From Prochlorococcus sp. AH-716-K03 (GTDB lineage Bacteria > Cyanobacteriota > Cyanobacteriia > PCC-6307 > Cyanobiaceae): a DNA stretch of 39,862 bases. The stretch is from contig JAOOLH010000005.1 in the NCBI GenBank assembly GCA_028408675.1, forward strand, positions 1 to 39,862, written 5' to 3'. This document shows positions 8,602 through 17,388 of this stretch, piece by piece; within the stretch, counting starts at the first letter, position 1; each line of letters starts with the position of its first letter. The translations under genes were made by a program, and so were the position numbers. The notes beneath the pieces were generated by a model. It was given only the letters and a program-made list of their open reading frames with translations. It was not told the DNA's origin and searched no databases.

Positions 8602-10107
8602 ATGGCTAAGACTAAAGTTGTTGTTGTTGGCGCTGGAATAGCAGGACTAACATCTGCAGCAATTTTATCAAAACAAGGACTTTCGGTGACTTTGATTGAA
8701 TCTCACACTCAATCTGGAGGTTGTGCGGGAACTTTTCAAAGAAAAAAATATATTTTTGATGTTGGAGCTACACAAGTAGCCGGTTTAGAAGAAGGGGGAA
8801 TACACTCTAAAATTTTTAAATTTCTAGGTATACCTCTACCTGAAGCCTCTATTTTAAATCCAGCTTGTATTGTTGATTTAAATGATGGAAGTAAGCCAAT
8901 ACCTATTTGGTATGACAAAAATGAATGGATTAAAGAAAGAGAGATTCAGTTTCCAGGCAGTAGTAAATTTTGGCAATTATGTAATTTCATACATCAGAGC
9001 AACTGGACTTTTGCTAATAAAAATCCTGTATTACCTATTAAGAATCTTTGGGATTTTTCACAACTCATAAAAGCATTAGTTCCTAAGAATCTAATTACAG
9101 GGATATTACTTAAATCTACAATTTTTGATCTTTTACGTATTTGTGGATTATCTAATGACGAGAGGTTAATTAAGTTTCTTAATTTGCAATTAAAGCTTTA
9201 TTCACAAGAGGATGTTTATAAAACAGCAGCTTTATATGGTTCAACAGTGTTGCAAATTTGCCAAAAACCGCATGGCCTTTGGCATCTAAAAAAATCAATG
9301 CAAGTTTTAAGTGAGGCTTTAGAACATTCATTAAAAAAAACGGGAGTTAATATCATTTTTGGACAAAAGGTAAATTCTATACATTTTGATGAGGTAAAGA
9401 AGCGTTGGAAGGTATGTGCATCATCTAAGAGAGAGAATTTAGATTACTATGCGGATGATGTGATTTATACCCCTCCTCCACAATCTCTCCTGAAACATTT
9501 AAAAGATTATTCAGACTTAAAATATAATTATCAAAAAAGAATTCAAAGTCTTCCTGATCCAAGCGGCGCGGTGGTCTTTTATTCAGCTTTAAAAAAAGAA
9601 GATATTAAAAAAACTTTTTCAAATCATTATCAAATTGTTTCTGATCAATTAGGGTCTCTTTTTGTGTCTATAAGTGAGGAAGGAGATGGAAGGGCTCCAG
9701 AAGGTGAGATAACTTTGATAGCTAGTCTTTTTACGAAAACAAATGACTGGTTTAATTTAGATAAAAATGAATATAAAAGGAAGAAAAAGCAGTATCTTCA
9801 AAAAATATCGATAGTTCTAGAGAATCATTTTGATATTTCCTCTGACAATTGGCTTCATAAGGAATTAGCGACCCCACTAGGATTTGAAAGATGGACTAAT
9901 AGGCCAAATGGAATAGTGGGAGGTCTAGGTCAAAATCCTGATATTTTTGGATTATTTGGGTTATCCAGTAGAACTCCTTTTAAAGGTTTATGGTTATGTG
10001 GTGATTCTATTTATCCTGGAGAAGGGACTGCTGGTGTTAGTCAGTCCGCGCTGATGGTTTCTAGGCAAATTTTAGCTTCTAAGGGAATCAATGATGTTAA
10101 TTTATAA
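8602..10107 (+). CDS. crtD: CrtD-like carotenoid desaturase/isomerase family FAD protein
   Basis: A 501-residue member of the phytoene desaturase/carotene isomerase superfamily. The N-terminal dinucleotide fold is clear: VVVVGAGIAGLTSAA at about residues 6-20, with Glu34 as the ribose-binding acid. It is followed by SGGCAGTFQRKKYIFDVGAT (about 39-58), which matches the CrtD (C-3',4' desaturase) branch better than CrtH or CrtP. The C-terminal FAD-binding block LWLCGDSIYPGEGTAGVSQS lies near residues 464-483. CrtD-type enzymes act on monocyclic carotenoids to make myxoxanthophyll-like pigments, which Prochlorococcus is not known for. The exact substrate is therefore uncertain, and a carotene isomerase-like role is possible. 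Start ATG lies four bases from the divergent kinase-like gene. Confidence 0.75.
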   Translation: MAKTKVVVVGAGIAGLTSAAILSKQGLSVTLIESHTQSGGCAGTFQRKKYIFDVGATQVAGLEEGGIHSKIFKFLGIPLPEASILNPACIVDLNDGSKPIPIWYDKNEWIKEREIQFPGSSKFWQLCNFIHQSNWTFANKNPVLPIKNLWDFSQLIKALVPKNLITGILLKSTIFDLLRICGLSNDERLIKFLNLQLKLYSQEDVYKTAALYGSTVLQICQKPHGLWHLKKSMQVLSEALEHSLKKTGVNIIFGQKVNSIHFDEVKKRWKVCASSKRENLDYYADDVIYTPPPQSLLKHLKDYSDLKYNYQKRIQSLPDPSGAVVFYSALKKEDIKKTFSNHYQIVSDQLGSLFVSISEEGDGRAPEGEITLIASLFTKTNDWFNLDKNEYKRKKKQYLQKISIVLENHFDISSDNWLHKELATPLGFERWTNRPNGIVGGLGQNPDIFGLFGLSSRTPFKGLWLCGDSIYPGEGTAGVSQSALMVSRQILASKGINDVNL

Positions 10108-10112
10108 GATTT

Positions 10113-10952
10113 TCAATTTATAAAATTTGACCTTGTTTTAATTACTTTCTCAAGTGTTTTAGAGAGTGAATCCCAAGTTTCGTTTTTAATTAAAGTTTCA
10201 ATTTCATTAATATTATTTTTAAATTCTTGAATTGCATTCAAAATATTTTCTTTGTTATTTTTAGCCAAATCTAAACCTAAATTTGAATTTCCACCTCCAA
10301 CTCTTGTTGTATCAGAAAACCCTGTAGCAGCAAGCTTTTGAGTTAAATCTAATAGTGATTTATTATTCTCTACATTGGCAGTTTTTATTAATGATGAAGC
10401 AACAAATATTGGTAAATGAGATATTAAAGAAACTGCTATATCATGTTCTTTCGGTGATGCTTTAAAGATCTCACATTGCATAGATGTTATTAAAGTAGTT
10501 AATACATTAATTGCATTTGAATTAGTTTTCGAAGTAGGAGTAATAATCCATTTTGAATTCTCTAATAAACTTTCGAAACCAGACTCAACTCCTTTTCCTT
10601 CCGTCCCTGCCATGGGATGTGAACCAATAAATAAAGGATGAATTTTTTCCCAAATGTTAATTATGGGTTCTTTTATAGAACCTACATCGGTAACTACTGC
10701 CTCTTTTGGAATTACAGTTATTAATTCTTTTGAAGGATTAATTAAATCTTTAATGGGTAATGCCAATATTATTAAGGAACATTCCTTTAAAATCCCTAAA
10801 TCACAGCTAACAAAATTTGCAAGATTTCTTTCGATAGCTTTTTTTTTATTTAAATTATTATTCGTGACTCCATAAATAGTGTGATTTAATCTCTTGAGTT
10901 TTAATCCTATTGACCCGCCAATTAGTCCTAATCCTACAATTCCAATATTCAT
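10113..10952 (-). CDS. tyrA: prephenate/arogenate dehydrogenase
   Basis: TyrA oxidatively decarboxylates prephenate or arogenate in tyrosine biosynthesis. In cyanobacteria it is usually an NADP-dependent arogenate dehydrogenase. The 279-residue protein opens with a Rossmann motif GIVGLGLIGGSIG (residues 4-16). It then has VTDVGSIKE (about 90-98), HPMAGTEGKGVES (about 111-123, with the catalytic-type His) and a helical dimerization domain with SHLPIFVASSL (about 172-182). Length fits the monofunctional family. Its stop is five bases from the convergent crtD-like stop. The preceding 91-base gap must hold divergent promoters for this gene and the helicase-like gene. Confidence 0.93.
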   Translation of the reverse strand: MNIGIVGLGLIGGSIGLKLKRLNHTIYGVTNNNLNKKKAIERNLANFVSCDLGILKECSLIILALPIKDLINPSKELITVIPKEAVVTDVGSIKEPIINIWEKIHPLFIGSHPMAGTEGKGVESGFESLLENSKWIITPTSKTNSNAINVLTTLITSMQCEIFKASPKEHDIAVSLISHLPIFVASSLIKTANVENNKSLLDLTQKLAATGFSDTTRVGGGNSNLGLDLAKNNKENILNAIQEFKNNINEIETLIKNETWDSLSKTLEKVIKTRSNFIN

Positions 10953-11043
10953 TGATTTATTAATTTAGGGTTTTTTATATTGATACCAATTTTTTGTATA
11001 TTAGGGTCATGTTTCTTCAAGTTTGTCATTACTTAAATTATAA

Positions 11044-12492
11044 ATGCTTGAAATTTTAAGTCATCAATACTTAAAAAGATTTATTAAAGTCCATCAGACA
11101 GATTGGAATCATATTTACTCATTTGGGCGAATAATTTCAAAGTGTCTTGAAGAAAATCATACATATCTTATTAACTCAGAAATTTTTTCTACAAATAATT
11201 GGATTTCTGCGTTGATGATTTCTTTATTTTTATCTGAAGAAAATTCGACTTTTGTTATATCTCAAGAAAAAATAAATTTTTTAAAAAAAAATTATTTAAA
11301 AGATTTAAAAAGTATTGGATTTGATTTTATTTTGAAAAATAATGAAATAATTTTTTCAACTCATCGAGTATGTTTCATAACACTTGAAAATTTGATTAGT
11401 AATCTAAATGTTTTTAGATATATAGATCATCGTATTATTTTTGCAGGGATTGAAAATATTAAAGAAGATTTGAAAAATCATTTTAGAATTTCTCTGTTAA
11501 AAAAACATTGGTTTTTTAATGGTGATAAATCATTAATAATTAACCAAAAGATTATAAGTACTTACAACGTACTTAAAAAGAAGTTCTTTTTGAGGAAAGT
11601 TATAGGCAACAATAATATATTTTTGGATCATGAAGAATTAAATTTTCTTTCCAATTTTTTCAATGAATACTCATCATATTCTGAACATTTTTCGAGAGTA
11701 AGTGATGCGTTATCTAAAGGATGGGCATGTTGGGTTACTTTAGATGATACAAATTTTGAGTGGTGTTTTTGTTTAGAGCCAATTGATGAACTTTCTCAAA
11801 TTAAACAATTACTTATTAATAATAAATTTCTTTTTTTATCAGCAACAAGAAAAGATAATTTTTTACAAAAGTACCTCAAAAAGGAAAGTATTGATATTGA
11901 TTTGGTGATGAATTTTAAGAGTAACTTTAAAGAAAAAAAAATTGTAGTATATGCTCCTCCTAAGCAAATGCTCCCAAATAATCCAATGTTTACTAAAGTA
12001 GTATTAAATAATTGTAAAAAGTTAATAATCCTTAGAAAAGGCCTTACTTTAGTCTTGTCTGATGACGATAGCTTAAAGCGTTATCTGGCTACAGAATTAG
12101 CCTCCATATATGGAAAGAGAGTTTTACTAGAGACAATCCCCTCTTTTAAAAATCAAATACTATGCGCTAGTTATATTTGGTGGATTAATAACTCATATTT
12201 AATTAAAAGTCCTGAACAAATTATTATTCCGTTATTACCTATTCCAAATATGGCAGAACCAATTAATAATATTACTGTTTCTCATAACAAAAAGCTTTCT
12301 AAAGATTGGTTTCGAGAATTTTTACTTCCTCAAGCAATAGAAAAATTAGAAAGGTCCATTTCACCTTTGAGAAAAAATTCTGGAAAATTAATTATCCTTG
12401 ATGGGAGAGCAAAAAAAAGAAAATGGGGCAGGTTAATTTTGCAAAGTATACAACCTTCAAAACAAATAAATTATATGCTTCCGTTCGATTAG
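11044..12492 (+). CDS. degenerate DinG/XPD-like helicase protein
   Basis: A 482-residue protein recognisable mainly by its C-terminal half. FLFLSATR (about residues 262-269) matches the helicase 'SAT' motif III. IIIPLLPIPNMAEPI (about 396-410) matches the DinG-type 'kLPF..P.dP' segment. The end, with LIILDGRAKKRKWGRLILQSI, matches the last DinG block ('ILD.R...k.yG...l.slP'). The N-terminal half is strongly altered: where the Walker A GTGKS should be (about 45-53) the sequence reads EIFSTNNWI, and where DEAH should be (about 132-139) it reads IFAGIENI. Motif VI QxxGRxxR is also degraded to QAIEKLER. ATP-driven unwinding therefore looks unlikely. The reading frame is intact, so it is a retained protein and not a fresh pseudogene. 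The call rests on motif spacing only. Confidence 0.65.
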   Translation: MLEILSHQYLKRFIKVHQTDWNHIYSFGRIISKCLEENHTYLINSEIFSTNNWISALMISLFLSEENSTFVISQEKINFLKKNYLKDLKSIGFDFILKNNEIIFSTHRVCFITLENLISNLNVFRYIDHRIIFAGIENIKEDLKNHFRISLLKKHWFFNGDKSLIINQKIISTYNVLKKKFFLRKVIGNNNIFLDHEELNFLSNFFNEYSSYSEHFSRVSDALSKGWACWVTLDDTNFEWCFCLEPIDELSQIKQLLINNKFLFLSATRKDNFLQKYLKKESIDIDLVMNFKSNFKEKKIVVYAPPKQMLPNNPMFTKVVLNNCKKLIILRKGLTLVLSDDDSLKRYLATELASIYGKRVLLETIPSFKNQILCASYIWWINNSYLIKSPEQIIIPLLPIPNMAEPINNITVSHNKKLSKDWFREFLLPQAIEKLERSISPLRKNSGKLIILDGRAKKRKWGRLILQSIQPSKQINYMLPFD

Positions 12493-12519
12493 GTTATTAT
12501 TCAGAAAATATCTTTAATT

Positions 12520-12765
12520 ATGGGAGAAGCAAAAAGGAGGAAAGACTTAGGTCTGCCTCCAAAAAAGAATAATACTGAATCTCAATTAGATCAATCAGCT
12601 AGATTATTTTCATGGCTACCTTTAACTATTAATCAGAGAGATAATTTAATTAAATTAAGTATAAAAACTAGTTGGTATGGAATTGGAGGTTTAGTCATTT
12701 TGTGGATATTTGTCAGATTTATTGGACCTGCTGCAGGATGGTGGACTCCGGCTGATTCACTTTGA
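12520..12765 (+). CDS. DUF2839 family small membrane protein
   Basis: An 81-residue protein with the characteristic start MGEAKRRKDLGLPP, a linker, and a single transmembrane helix (about residues 52-70) ending in GWWTPADSL. This is the pattern of cyanobacterial DUF2839, whose function is unknown. It starts 27 bases after the helicase-like gene on the same strand and ends two bases before the convergent recA stop. Confidence 0.9.
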   Translation: MGEAKRRKDLGLPPKKNNTESQLDQSARLFSWLPLTINQRDNLIKLSIKTSWYGIGGLVILWIFVRFIGPAAGWWTPADSL

Positions 12766-12767
12766 AC

Positions 12768-13883
12768 TTACGCTACTGTTTTAATGTCATTTGCAATTAC
12801 TTCATTTTCTTGATTCTTATTATTTAATACTTCCATTGAATTAGAACTTACCTCAGTACCTTCTGTCAGTTTGTTTTTTACAATAGATTCTACTTTATTT
12901 TTTATTTCTAAGTTTTGGTCTAACCAAATAATAGTATTATCCCTTCCTTGTCCAATATTTTCACCTTCATAACTATACCAAGCCCCTCTTCTAATTATAA
13001 TGTTAGATTCTTCTGCTAAATCTAATAAGCATCCAGTTGTACTAATTCCTTTGCCAAATAGAATATCAAATTCCGCAATTCTAAATGGAGGGGCAACTTT
13101 GTTTTTGGCTACTTTTACTTTCGCTCTTATGCCATATTCTTCTGTCCCTCTTTTTAGAGTCTGAATTCTCCGAATATCGAGTCTTACTGAAGCATAAAAT
13201 TTTAATGCATTGCCCCCTGTAGTTGTTTCTGGATTTCCATATGTGACACCAATTTTTAGACGTAGTTGATTGAGAAATATTACTGTACATCCCGATTTTC
13301 CAATATTGCCGGTTATCTTCCTCATCGCCTGACTCATTAGTCTGGCTTGGCTTCCTATTACGTGATCTCCCATTTCTCCTTCTATTTCTGCTCTGGGAGT
13401 AAGCGCTGCTACCGAGTCAACAACGACGAGGTCGACAGCAGTTGATCTTATGAGCTGATCAACTATTTCTAAAGCCATCTCACCTGTATCTGGTTGCGAG
13501 ACTAGTAAATTTTCCACATCGACGCCAAGAGATGCAGCATAGACTGGATCTAAAGCATGTTCAGCATCAACAAATGCAGCTATTCCGCCATTTTTTTGAA
13601 CTTCAGCTATTGCGTGGAGCGTAAGTGTTGTTTTTCCTGAACTTTCAGGCCCGTATACTTCCACTACTCTTCCTTTTGGATATCCTCCTCCTAAGGCTAA
13701 ATCTAATGTAAGGGCTCCTGTAGATATTGTTTCTACTTTCATTCTTGAAGCATCTCCTAGCCTCATGATTGATCCTCTTCCAAAGTTTCTTTCTATCTGA
13801 CCTAAGACTAGATTTAATGCTTTGTCTTTTTCTTTAGATGCGGATTCTTTTGAATCTTTTTTTCTTCTTTCTTCAAAACTCAT
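12768..13883 (-). CDS. recA: recombinase RecA
   Basis: RecA forms the ATP-dependent nucleoprotein filament for homologous recombination and SOS signalling. The 371-residue protein shows Walker [10 protein letters not shown] at residues 78-86, the central [11 protein letters not shown] segment near residue 104, Walker [13 protein letters not shown] near 149-160, and the L2-loop region [17 protein letters not shown] near 216-232. The acidic, Asn-rich C-terminal tail is variable in the family. The ATG start gives the standard N-terminus with a Lys/Glu-rich leader. A LexA-box-like palindrome is found 84-98 bases upstream, so SOS control is plausible. Neighbours: a HAD hydrolase gene upstream on the same strand and DUF2839 convergent. 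Confidence 0.98.
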   Translation of the reverse strand: MSFEERRKKDSKESASKEKDKALNLVLGQIERNFGRGSIMRLGDASRMKVETISTGALTLDLALGGGYPKGRVVEVYGPESSGKTTLTLHAIAEVQKNGGIAAFVDAEHALDPVYAASLGVDVENLLVSQPDTGEMALEIVDQLIRSTAVDLVVVDSVAALTPRAEIEGEMGDHVIGSQARLMSQAMRKITGNIGKSGCTVIFLNQLRLKIGVTYGNPETTTGGNALKFYASVRLDIRRIQTLKRGTEEYGIRAKVKVAKNKVAPPFRIAEFDILFGKGISTTGCLLDLAEESNIIIRRGAWYSYEGENIGQGRDNTIIWLDQNLEIKNKVESIVKNKLTEGTEVSSNSMEVLNNKNQENEVIANDIKTVA

Positions 13884-13967
13884 TTTTTTATGTTTATTGA
13901 TAAATTCTTATAGTTATTTTAAATCTAGATTTTCTTAATTAATCCAAATTTAATAATTACAAATATT

Positions 13968-13981
13968 AGTACAAGCGTACT
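13968..13981 (-). promoter_or_regulatory. LexA-box-like palindrome upstream of recA
   Basis: The 14 bases AGTACAAGCGTACT form a perfect 5+4+5 inverted repeat in an otherwise AT-rich gap. They fit the published cyanobacterial LexA-box consensus (RGTACNNNDGTWCB) at every position except one central base. The site lies 84-98 bases upstream of the recA start and just after the end of the upstream HAD gene. LexA itself is not in the window, so function is inferred from position and pattern. Confidence 0.6.
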
Positions 13982-13995
13982 CTAGCCGAAGATAT

Positions 13996-14772
13996 TTATA
14001 TTGCAAGCAATTCTTCTAAACTCTCTAATTTTAATAATTTAATTTCATAGGGCAAATTAATTCTGTCTATATCTTTCAGATAGCCCCAATCAGCTAAAAA
14101 ACAAGGAATATCCTTTGTGAGTGTATTTTGTTTTAAATCAATTAGTGTTTTTTTTCTATCTTCTAGAAAACCTATGATTTCGTATTCCTTAGATAATCTT
14201 GAGGCAATCTCAACTTTTGTTCCTGATTCATAACCAAAAATTAATTCAGGAAGTATGTTTAATTTCTCAAGAATCTTTGCTGCGAATACCCTCCCTTTTG
14301 TTGTGATGATTCCAGTCTCTATTTTTTCTTTTTTTATTTTTTCTATAAAATTTATAACTTCATCAAATGGGCTATGTAATTTTATCCAGTTATCAAAATT
14401 TTGATCTATTTGGTATTGTCTAGCTTCATTAAGGTATTTTTGTAAGTCTTCGGCAGCCCAAGAATTATCAAATAAAATTTTTTGACAATTCTGATGATAT
14501 TTATTTTGGAAATCTATTTTATTGTCGTTGTTGAGAGGACTTTCTACTTTGATAATTTCGTGGACAATGATTAACATCTCCCATCCATATTTAACCCAGG
14601 GTCTCATTTCTTTGAAAGTACTCGAAACTTGTTTATGAAGATTTTGGTCAATTACAATATTTGGAGTATTTAAAAATTTTTCAAATGCTAATAATGAACT
14701 ATGCCAATATTCTTTCATTCCATCAACTATAACTCCATCAAAATCAAATAAAAATAATTTTTTAGAGTACAC
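13996..14772 (-). CDS. HAD-superfamily hydrolase
   Basis: A 258-residue HAD-type phosphatase. Motif I is LFDFDGVIVDG (about residues 8-18, nucleophile Asp10 and acid Asp12). A helical cap follows. Motif II is the Thr in GIITTKGR (about residues 154-161), the conserved Lys lies near 166-168 or in GYESGTKVE (about 181-189), and the motif III acid is in IGFLEDRKK (about 200-208). This order matches subfamily IA phosphatases such as phosphoglycolate phosphatase, but the substrate cannot be assigned. It starts with ATG 19 bases after the 3' end of tRNA-Gln on the same strand and precedes recA by 112 bases. Confidence 0.85.
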   Translation of the reverse strand: MYSKKLFLFDFDGVIVDGMKEYWHSSLLAFEKFLNTPNIVIDQNLHKQVSSTFKEMRPWVKYGWEMLIIVHEIIKVESPLNNDNKIDFQNKYHQNCQKILFDNSWAAEDLQKYLNEARQYQIDQNFDNWIKLHSPFDEVINFIEKIKKEKIETGIITTKGRVFAAKILEKLNILPELIFGYESGTKVEIASRLSKEYEIIGFLEDRKKTLIDLKQNTLTKDIPCFLADWGYLKDIDRINLPYEIKLLKLESLEELLAI

Positions 14773-14791
14773 TCAGCTAAATTTTTAGAAA

Positions 14792-14863
14792 CTGGGCCGC
14801 TAGGATTCGAACCTAGGAATGTCGAGACCAAAACCCGATGCCTTACCACTTGGCGACGGCCCA
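14792..14863 (-). tRNA. tRNA-Gln (anticodon TTG)
   Basis: On the - strand, a 72-base cloverleaf. It has acceptor pair TGGGCCG/CGGCCCA (seven perfect pairs, with the U1-A72 pair typical of tRNA-Gln), a D-arm GCCAAGTGGTAAGGC, an anticodon stem TCGGG/CTCGA enclosing TTTTGGT with anticodon TTG, and a T-arm CCTAGGTTCGAATCCTAG. The discriminator is G and no CCA is encoded. Confidence 0.97.
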
Positions 14864-14962
14864 ATGAAACTTTATTTTAATACATTACTAGATTTTTTTC
14901 TATCAAAAAATATAAATTTTGTATTCTAGATTTTCTTTAGGAGTTTTTTTAATTGATTCAAA

Positions 14963-15982
14963 TCAGTCGAATTTTCTGATTTTCCATGGTTTAAGCAAAA
15001 TTTTTGCTTTTTTGATTGCCAAAGCCATTTTTTCTGGATATTCATGTAATTTTTTATTATTGTTGTTCGCGTATTCAAGAAGTGGTTTCATTATTTGCCT
15101 AGCAGAACTCCCAAATGCAATCCCATCGGGAAAATTATCTTTTTTTAAAAATTCATGAGTTTTTCCATTTGTTCCTCCGGCTAATTGAATTAAACCTGGG
15201 GGGAGATCAGATCCTATATTTTCCCATAATTTAACTGTATCTTTTCCCGTTGTGGGAGCAAGATCCCCAGACATTGGTCTGCCATCAAGCTGCCAAATAA
15301 GCGGTACATTATGTTCAACAAGAATTTCATATATATTCCAGAGTGCTTTGGAAAGATCTTTGGGATCTTGTTGGGATTGATTTAATCCGCAACTCACAGA
15401 TATTTTTTCAAATTTTATTTCTGAGGTCTTGAGAATATTTGCCACATTAATAAAAGAATCTATTCGATTGATTTCGGTATGAATTTCTACTGCATCAGGA
15501 TTAATTGTTTGTAAAATTTTGGGTAAATCATTTTGTGACAAATTATATTCATATTCAGAAATTAAATTTAGGGGGCAACTACTTATACATCTTCCACACC
15601 CATAACATTTATTTTTCTTGATACCAGAAAAATCAATTGCAGATGTAGGGCAAATCTTCTCACATGGTCTCGGACAATTATGAGGGCATTTCAATGGATC
15701 AAACGTTGCTTTGCGAAAATGTATATCTTTCCCATCACTAATACTTATCATTAATCCAGGAGATGCCCCAAAAATTTCTTTCGCCCACTTGATACCATTT
15801 CTCGCAGCTTTAACTATTGATTGGTCAGCAGCAACATCAATATAATCAACTCCAGCAGCTGAATAAATAGCACATAAATCTTCTATGGCGACAATATCTT
15901 CATTACTCGCCCCACAAATTAATTTAACCCATTTATCTGCTCCTCTTTTATTTGTTTCTAATAACTCAGTTTCAGAATTCAT
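14963..15982 (-). CDS. ldpA: light-dependent period protein LdpA (iron-sulfur)
   Basis: LdpA is a cyanobacterial protein with two [4Fe-4S] clusters that senses cellular redox state and feeds light-quality information to the circadian clock in Synechococcus. The 339-residue protein carries both ferredoxin-like motifs: Cys99, 103, 107, 111 ([13 protein letters not shown]) and Cys126, 129, 132, 136 ([11 protein letters not shown]). The N-terminal part ([22 protein letters not shown]) resembles a TIM-barrel-like region, as in the family. The ATG lies inside the end of ndhN (11-base overlap), so translation is probably coupled and the two form an operon. Confidence 0.92.
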   Translation of the reverse strand: MNSETELLETNKRGADKWVKLICGASNEDIVAIEDLCAIYSAAGVDYIDVAADQSIVKAARNGIKWAKEIFGASPGLMISISDGKDIHFRKATFDPLKCPHNCPRPCEKICPTSAIDFSGIKKNKCYGCGRCISSCPLNLISEYEYNLSQNDLPKILQTINPDAVEIHTEINRIDSFINVANILKTSEIKFEKISVSCGLNQSQQDPKDLSKALWNIYEILVEHNVPLIWQLDGRPMSGDLAPTTGKDTVKLWENIGSDLPPGLIQLAGGTNGKTHEFLKKDNFPDGIAFGSSARQIMKPLLEYANNNNKKLHEYPEKMALAIKKAKILLKPWKIRKFD

Positions 15983-16442
15983 TCAGAATATAATCATTTA
16001 AAGGTTTCCATTCAAGTTTTCTAGAACCACCCATTTCAATAACTATTTTGAGTTTATTATCTTTTGTACAGATTTGCATTAAGCTCTCTAACTCAGACTG
16101 CGATAAGACTTGACCTTCTAAAAGCCATAGTAATTTATTCTTATCATTTTCATTAAAAAGTTCAGAAGCTTGAGGAATAACTTGCTGAACTTCTCCAAGA
16201 GCTCCATTCCTTCCTATGTTTTGATGACCGAGATGTGGCGGTCTTACACCATGTAATTTGAGTAAAAATACTTCAGGATCTCCTAATCCTCTTGCAGAGG
16301 TTATGTAAGTTTTAAACCCTTTAGCTCGCATTCTTCTTAAAAGACGAGTCTCATAACCACCCTCTAGAGGAGCAAACATAGCTAAACATTTATTTTCATG
16401 TAAATCGTTATGAAACTTTTTCCCCGAAAGAAGTAATGGCAT
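15972..16442 (-). CDS. ndhN: NAD(P)H-quinone oxidoreductase subunit N
   Basis: NdhN is a peripheral-arm subunit specific to the photosynthetic NDH-1 complex of cyanobacteria and chloroplasts, which runs cyclic electron flow and respiration with ferredoxin as donor. The 156-residue protein begins [14 protein letters not shown] and contains [19 protein letters not shown] (about residues 24-42), [10 protein letters not shown] (about 48-57) and [15 protein letters not shown] (about 67-81), all strongly conserved in the family. It overlaps the start of ldpA by 11 bases. Its promoter shares the 292-base gap with the ribosomal leader running the other way. Confidence 0.97.
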   Translation of the reverse strand: MPLLLSGKKFHNDLHENKCLAMFAPLEGGYETRLLRRMRAKGFKTYITSARGLGDPEVFLLKLHGVRPPHLGHQNIGRNGALGEVQQVIPQASELFNENDKNKLLWLLEGQVLSQSELESLMQICTKDNKLKIVIEMGGSRKLEWKPLNDYILNEF

Positions 16443-16491
16443 AAAAATTCCTTTTTTTCTATATTATTTCATTTTACGGTACTTGATGATG

Positions 16492-16497
16492 TAGAAT
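16492..16497 (+). promoter_or_regulatory. promoter -10 element of the ribosomal protein operon
   Basis: TAGAAT preceded by TTGATGATG. The 15-base string TTGATGATGTAGAAT recurs almost identically before rpmJ, with related versions before rplM and tRNA-Ser. TAGAAT fits the TAnnnT -10 box of Prochlorococcus promoters. It lies about 240 bases upstream of rplC, which predicts a long 5' leader. Confidence 0.55.
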
Positions 16498-16503
16498 TTA
16501 TTT

Positions 16504-16734
16504 CTGGTGAATTTTTTTTAAGCTCACAAGCTAGCCGAGCCTCTGAATGATTCACGTTTTTAGCGTTTCGTTAAAAATCTGGGACGGGTTTAGCCCAAAG
16601 AGAAACTTTCGATTTGTAGAAAAGTCTCAACCCTAATTATTAAATTGCATTTTTTGATTATCTAACCTTTTGAAATTTACAAAGGTTTTTATAATTTTTA
16701 AAAAATTAATTACGAGCTAGCCTAATCAAGTCTT
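16504..16734 (+). promoter_or_regulatory. structured 5' leader of the rplC operon with possible attenuator
   Basis: This roughly 230-base untranslated stretch is richer in structure than its neighbours. GGGTT (16586-16590) can pair with AACCC (16629-16633), enclosing an inner stem GAGA-aa-CTTT (16600-16609) with AAAG-TCTC (16621-16628). Downstream, AACCTTT (16664-16670) and AAAGGTT (16681-16687) form a hairpin followed by a T-rich run to 16699, resembling a weak intrinsic terminator. The palindrome GCTAGC occurs at 16530-16535 and again at 16716-16721 just before the start codon, so the two ends could pair. No Shine-Dalgarno is visible before rplC. By analogy with S10-operon leaders this may be a site of feedback control, but that is inference. 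Confidence 0.5.
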
Positions 16735-17388
16735 ATGTCTTTAGGAATTTTAGGAAAAAAATTGGGCATGTCCCAATTATTTGATGACGATGGAAATGCG
16801 GTGCCAGTGACTCTCATTGAAGCTGGTCCTTGTCGTGTCACACAATTGAAAACCTCAACTTTGGATGGTTATACCGCTATTCAAATAGGTTACGGTGTAA
16901 CAAAAGATAAGCATTTGAGTAAACCTGAGAAAGGACATCTACTAAAATCAGGTGAAACACTTTTAAAACATTTAAAAGAATATAGAGTCGAAGAGAGTGC
17001 TACCTATGAGATTGGAAAAGAAATAACTGTTACAAATTTTGAGGTCGGTCAGAAAGTCGACATTAGCGGAAAATCTATGGGTAGAGGTTTTTCTGGATAT
17101 CAAAAAAGACATGGTTTTAGTAGAGGACCTATGAGTCATGGTTCCAAAAATCATAGAGCCCCAGGATCCACAGGGGCTGGAACAACACCAGGGAGAATTT
17201 ATCCTGGTAAAAGGATGGCAGGAAGATATGGAGGGAAAAAAATCACAACAAAAGGTTTACTAGTGGTCAAAATTGATGATCAGAAAAATTTGCTTGTAGT
17301 AAAAGGTTCCGTACCAGGTAAACCTGGCTCGATAGTAAATATCATCCCTAATAATGTTGTAGGTAATAAAGGAGGAGCAAAATCATGA
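16735..17388 (+). CDS. rplC: 50S ribosomal protein L3 (uL3)
   Basis: First gene of the merged S10-spc-alpha cluster. The 217-residue protein begins [20 protein letters not shown], the canonical L3 N-terminus. It has the long loop that reaches the peptidyl-transferase centre ([20 protein letters not shown], about residues 137-156) followed by KRMAGRYGG. Length is normal. The start lacks an obvious Shine-Dalgarno and is preceded by the structured leader. The stop overlaps the rplD start by four bases (ATGA), implying translational coupling. In many bacteria rpsJ comes first; here it is absent and the operon begins with rplC. Confidence 0.98.
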   Translation: MSLGILGKKLGMSQLFDDDGNAVPVTLIEAGPCRVTQLKTSTLDGYTAIQIGYGVTKDKHLSKPEKGHLLKSGETLLKHLKEYRVEESATYEIGKEITVTNFEVGQKVDISGKSMGRGFSGYQKRHGFSRGPMSHGSKNHRAPGSTGAGTTPGRIYPGKRMAGRYGGKKITTKGLLVVKIDDQKNLLVVKGSVPGKPGSIVNIIPNNVVGNKGGAKS

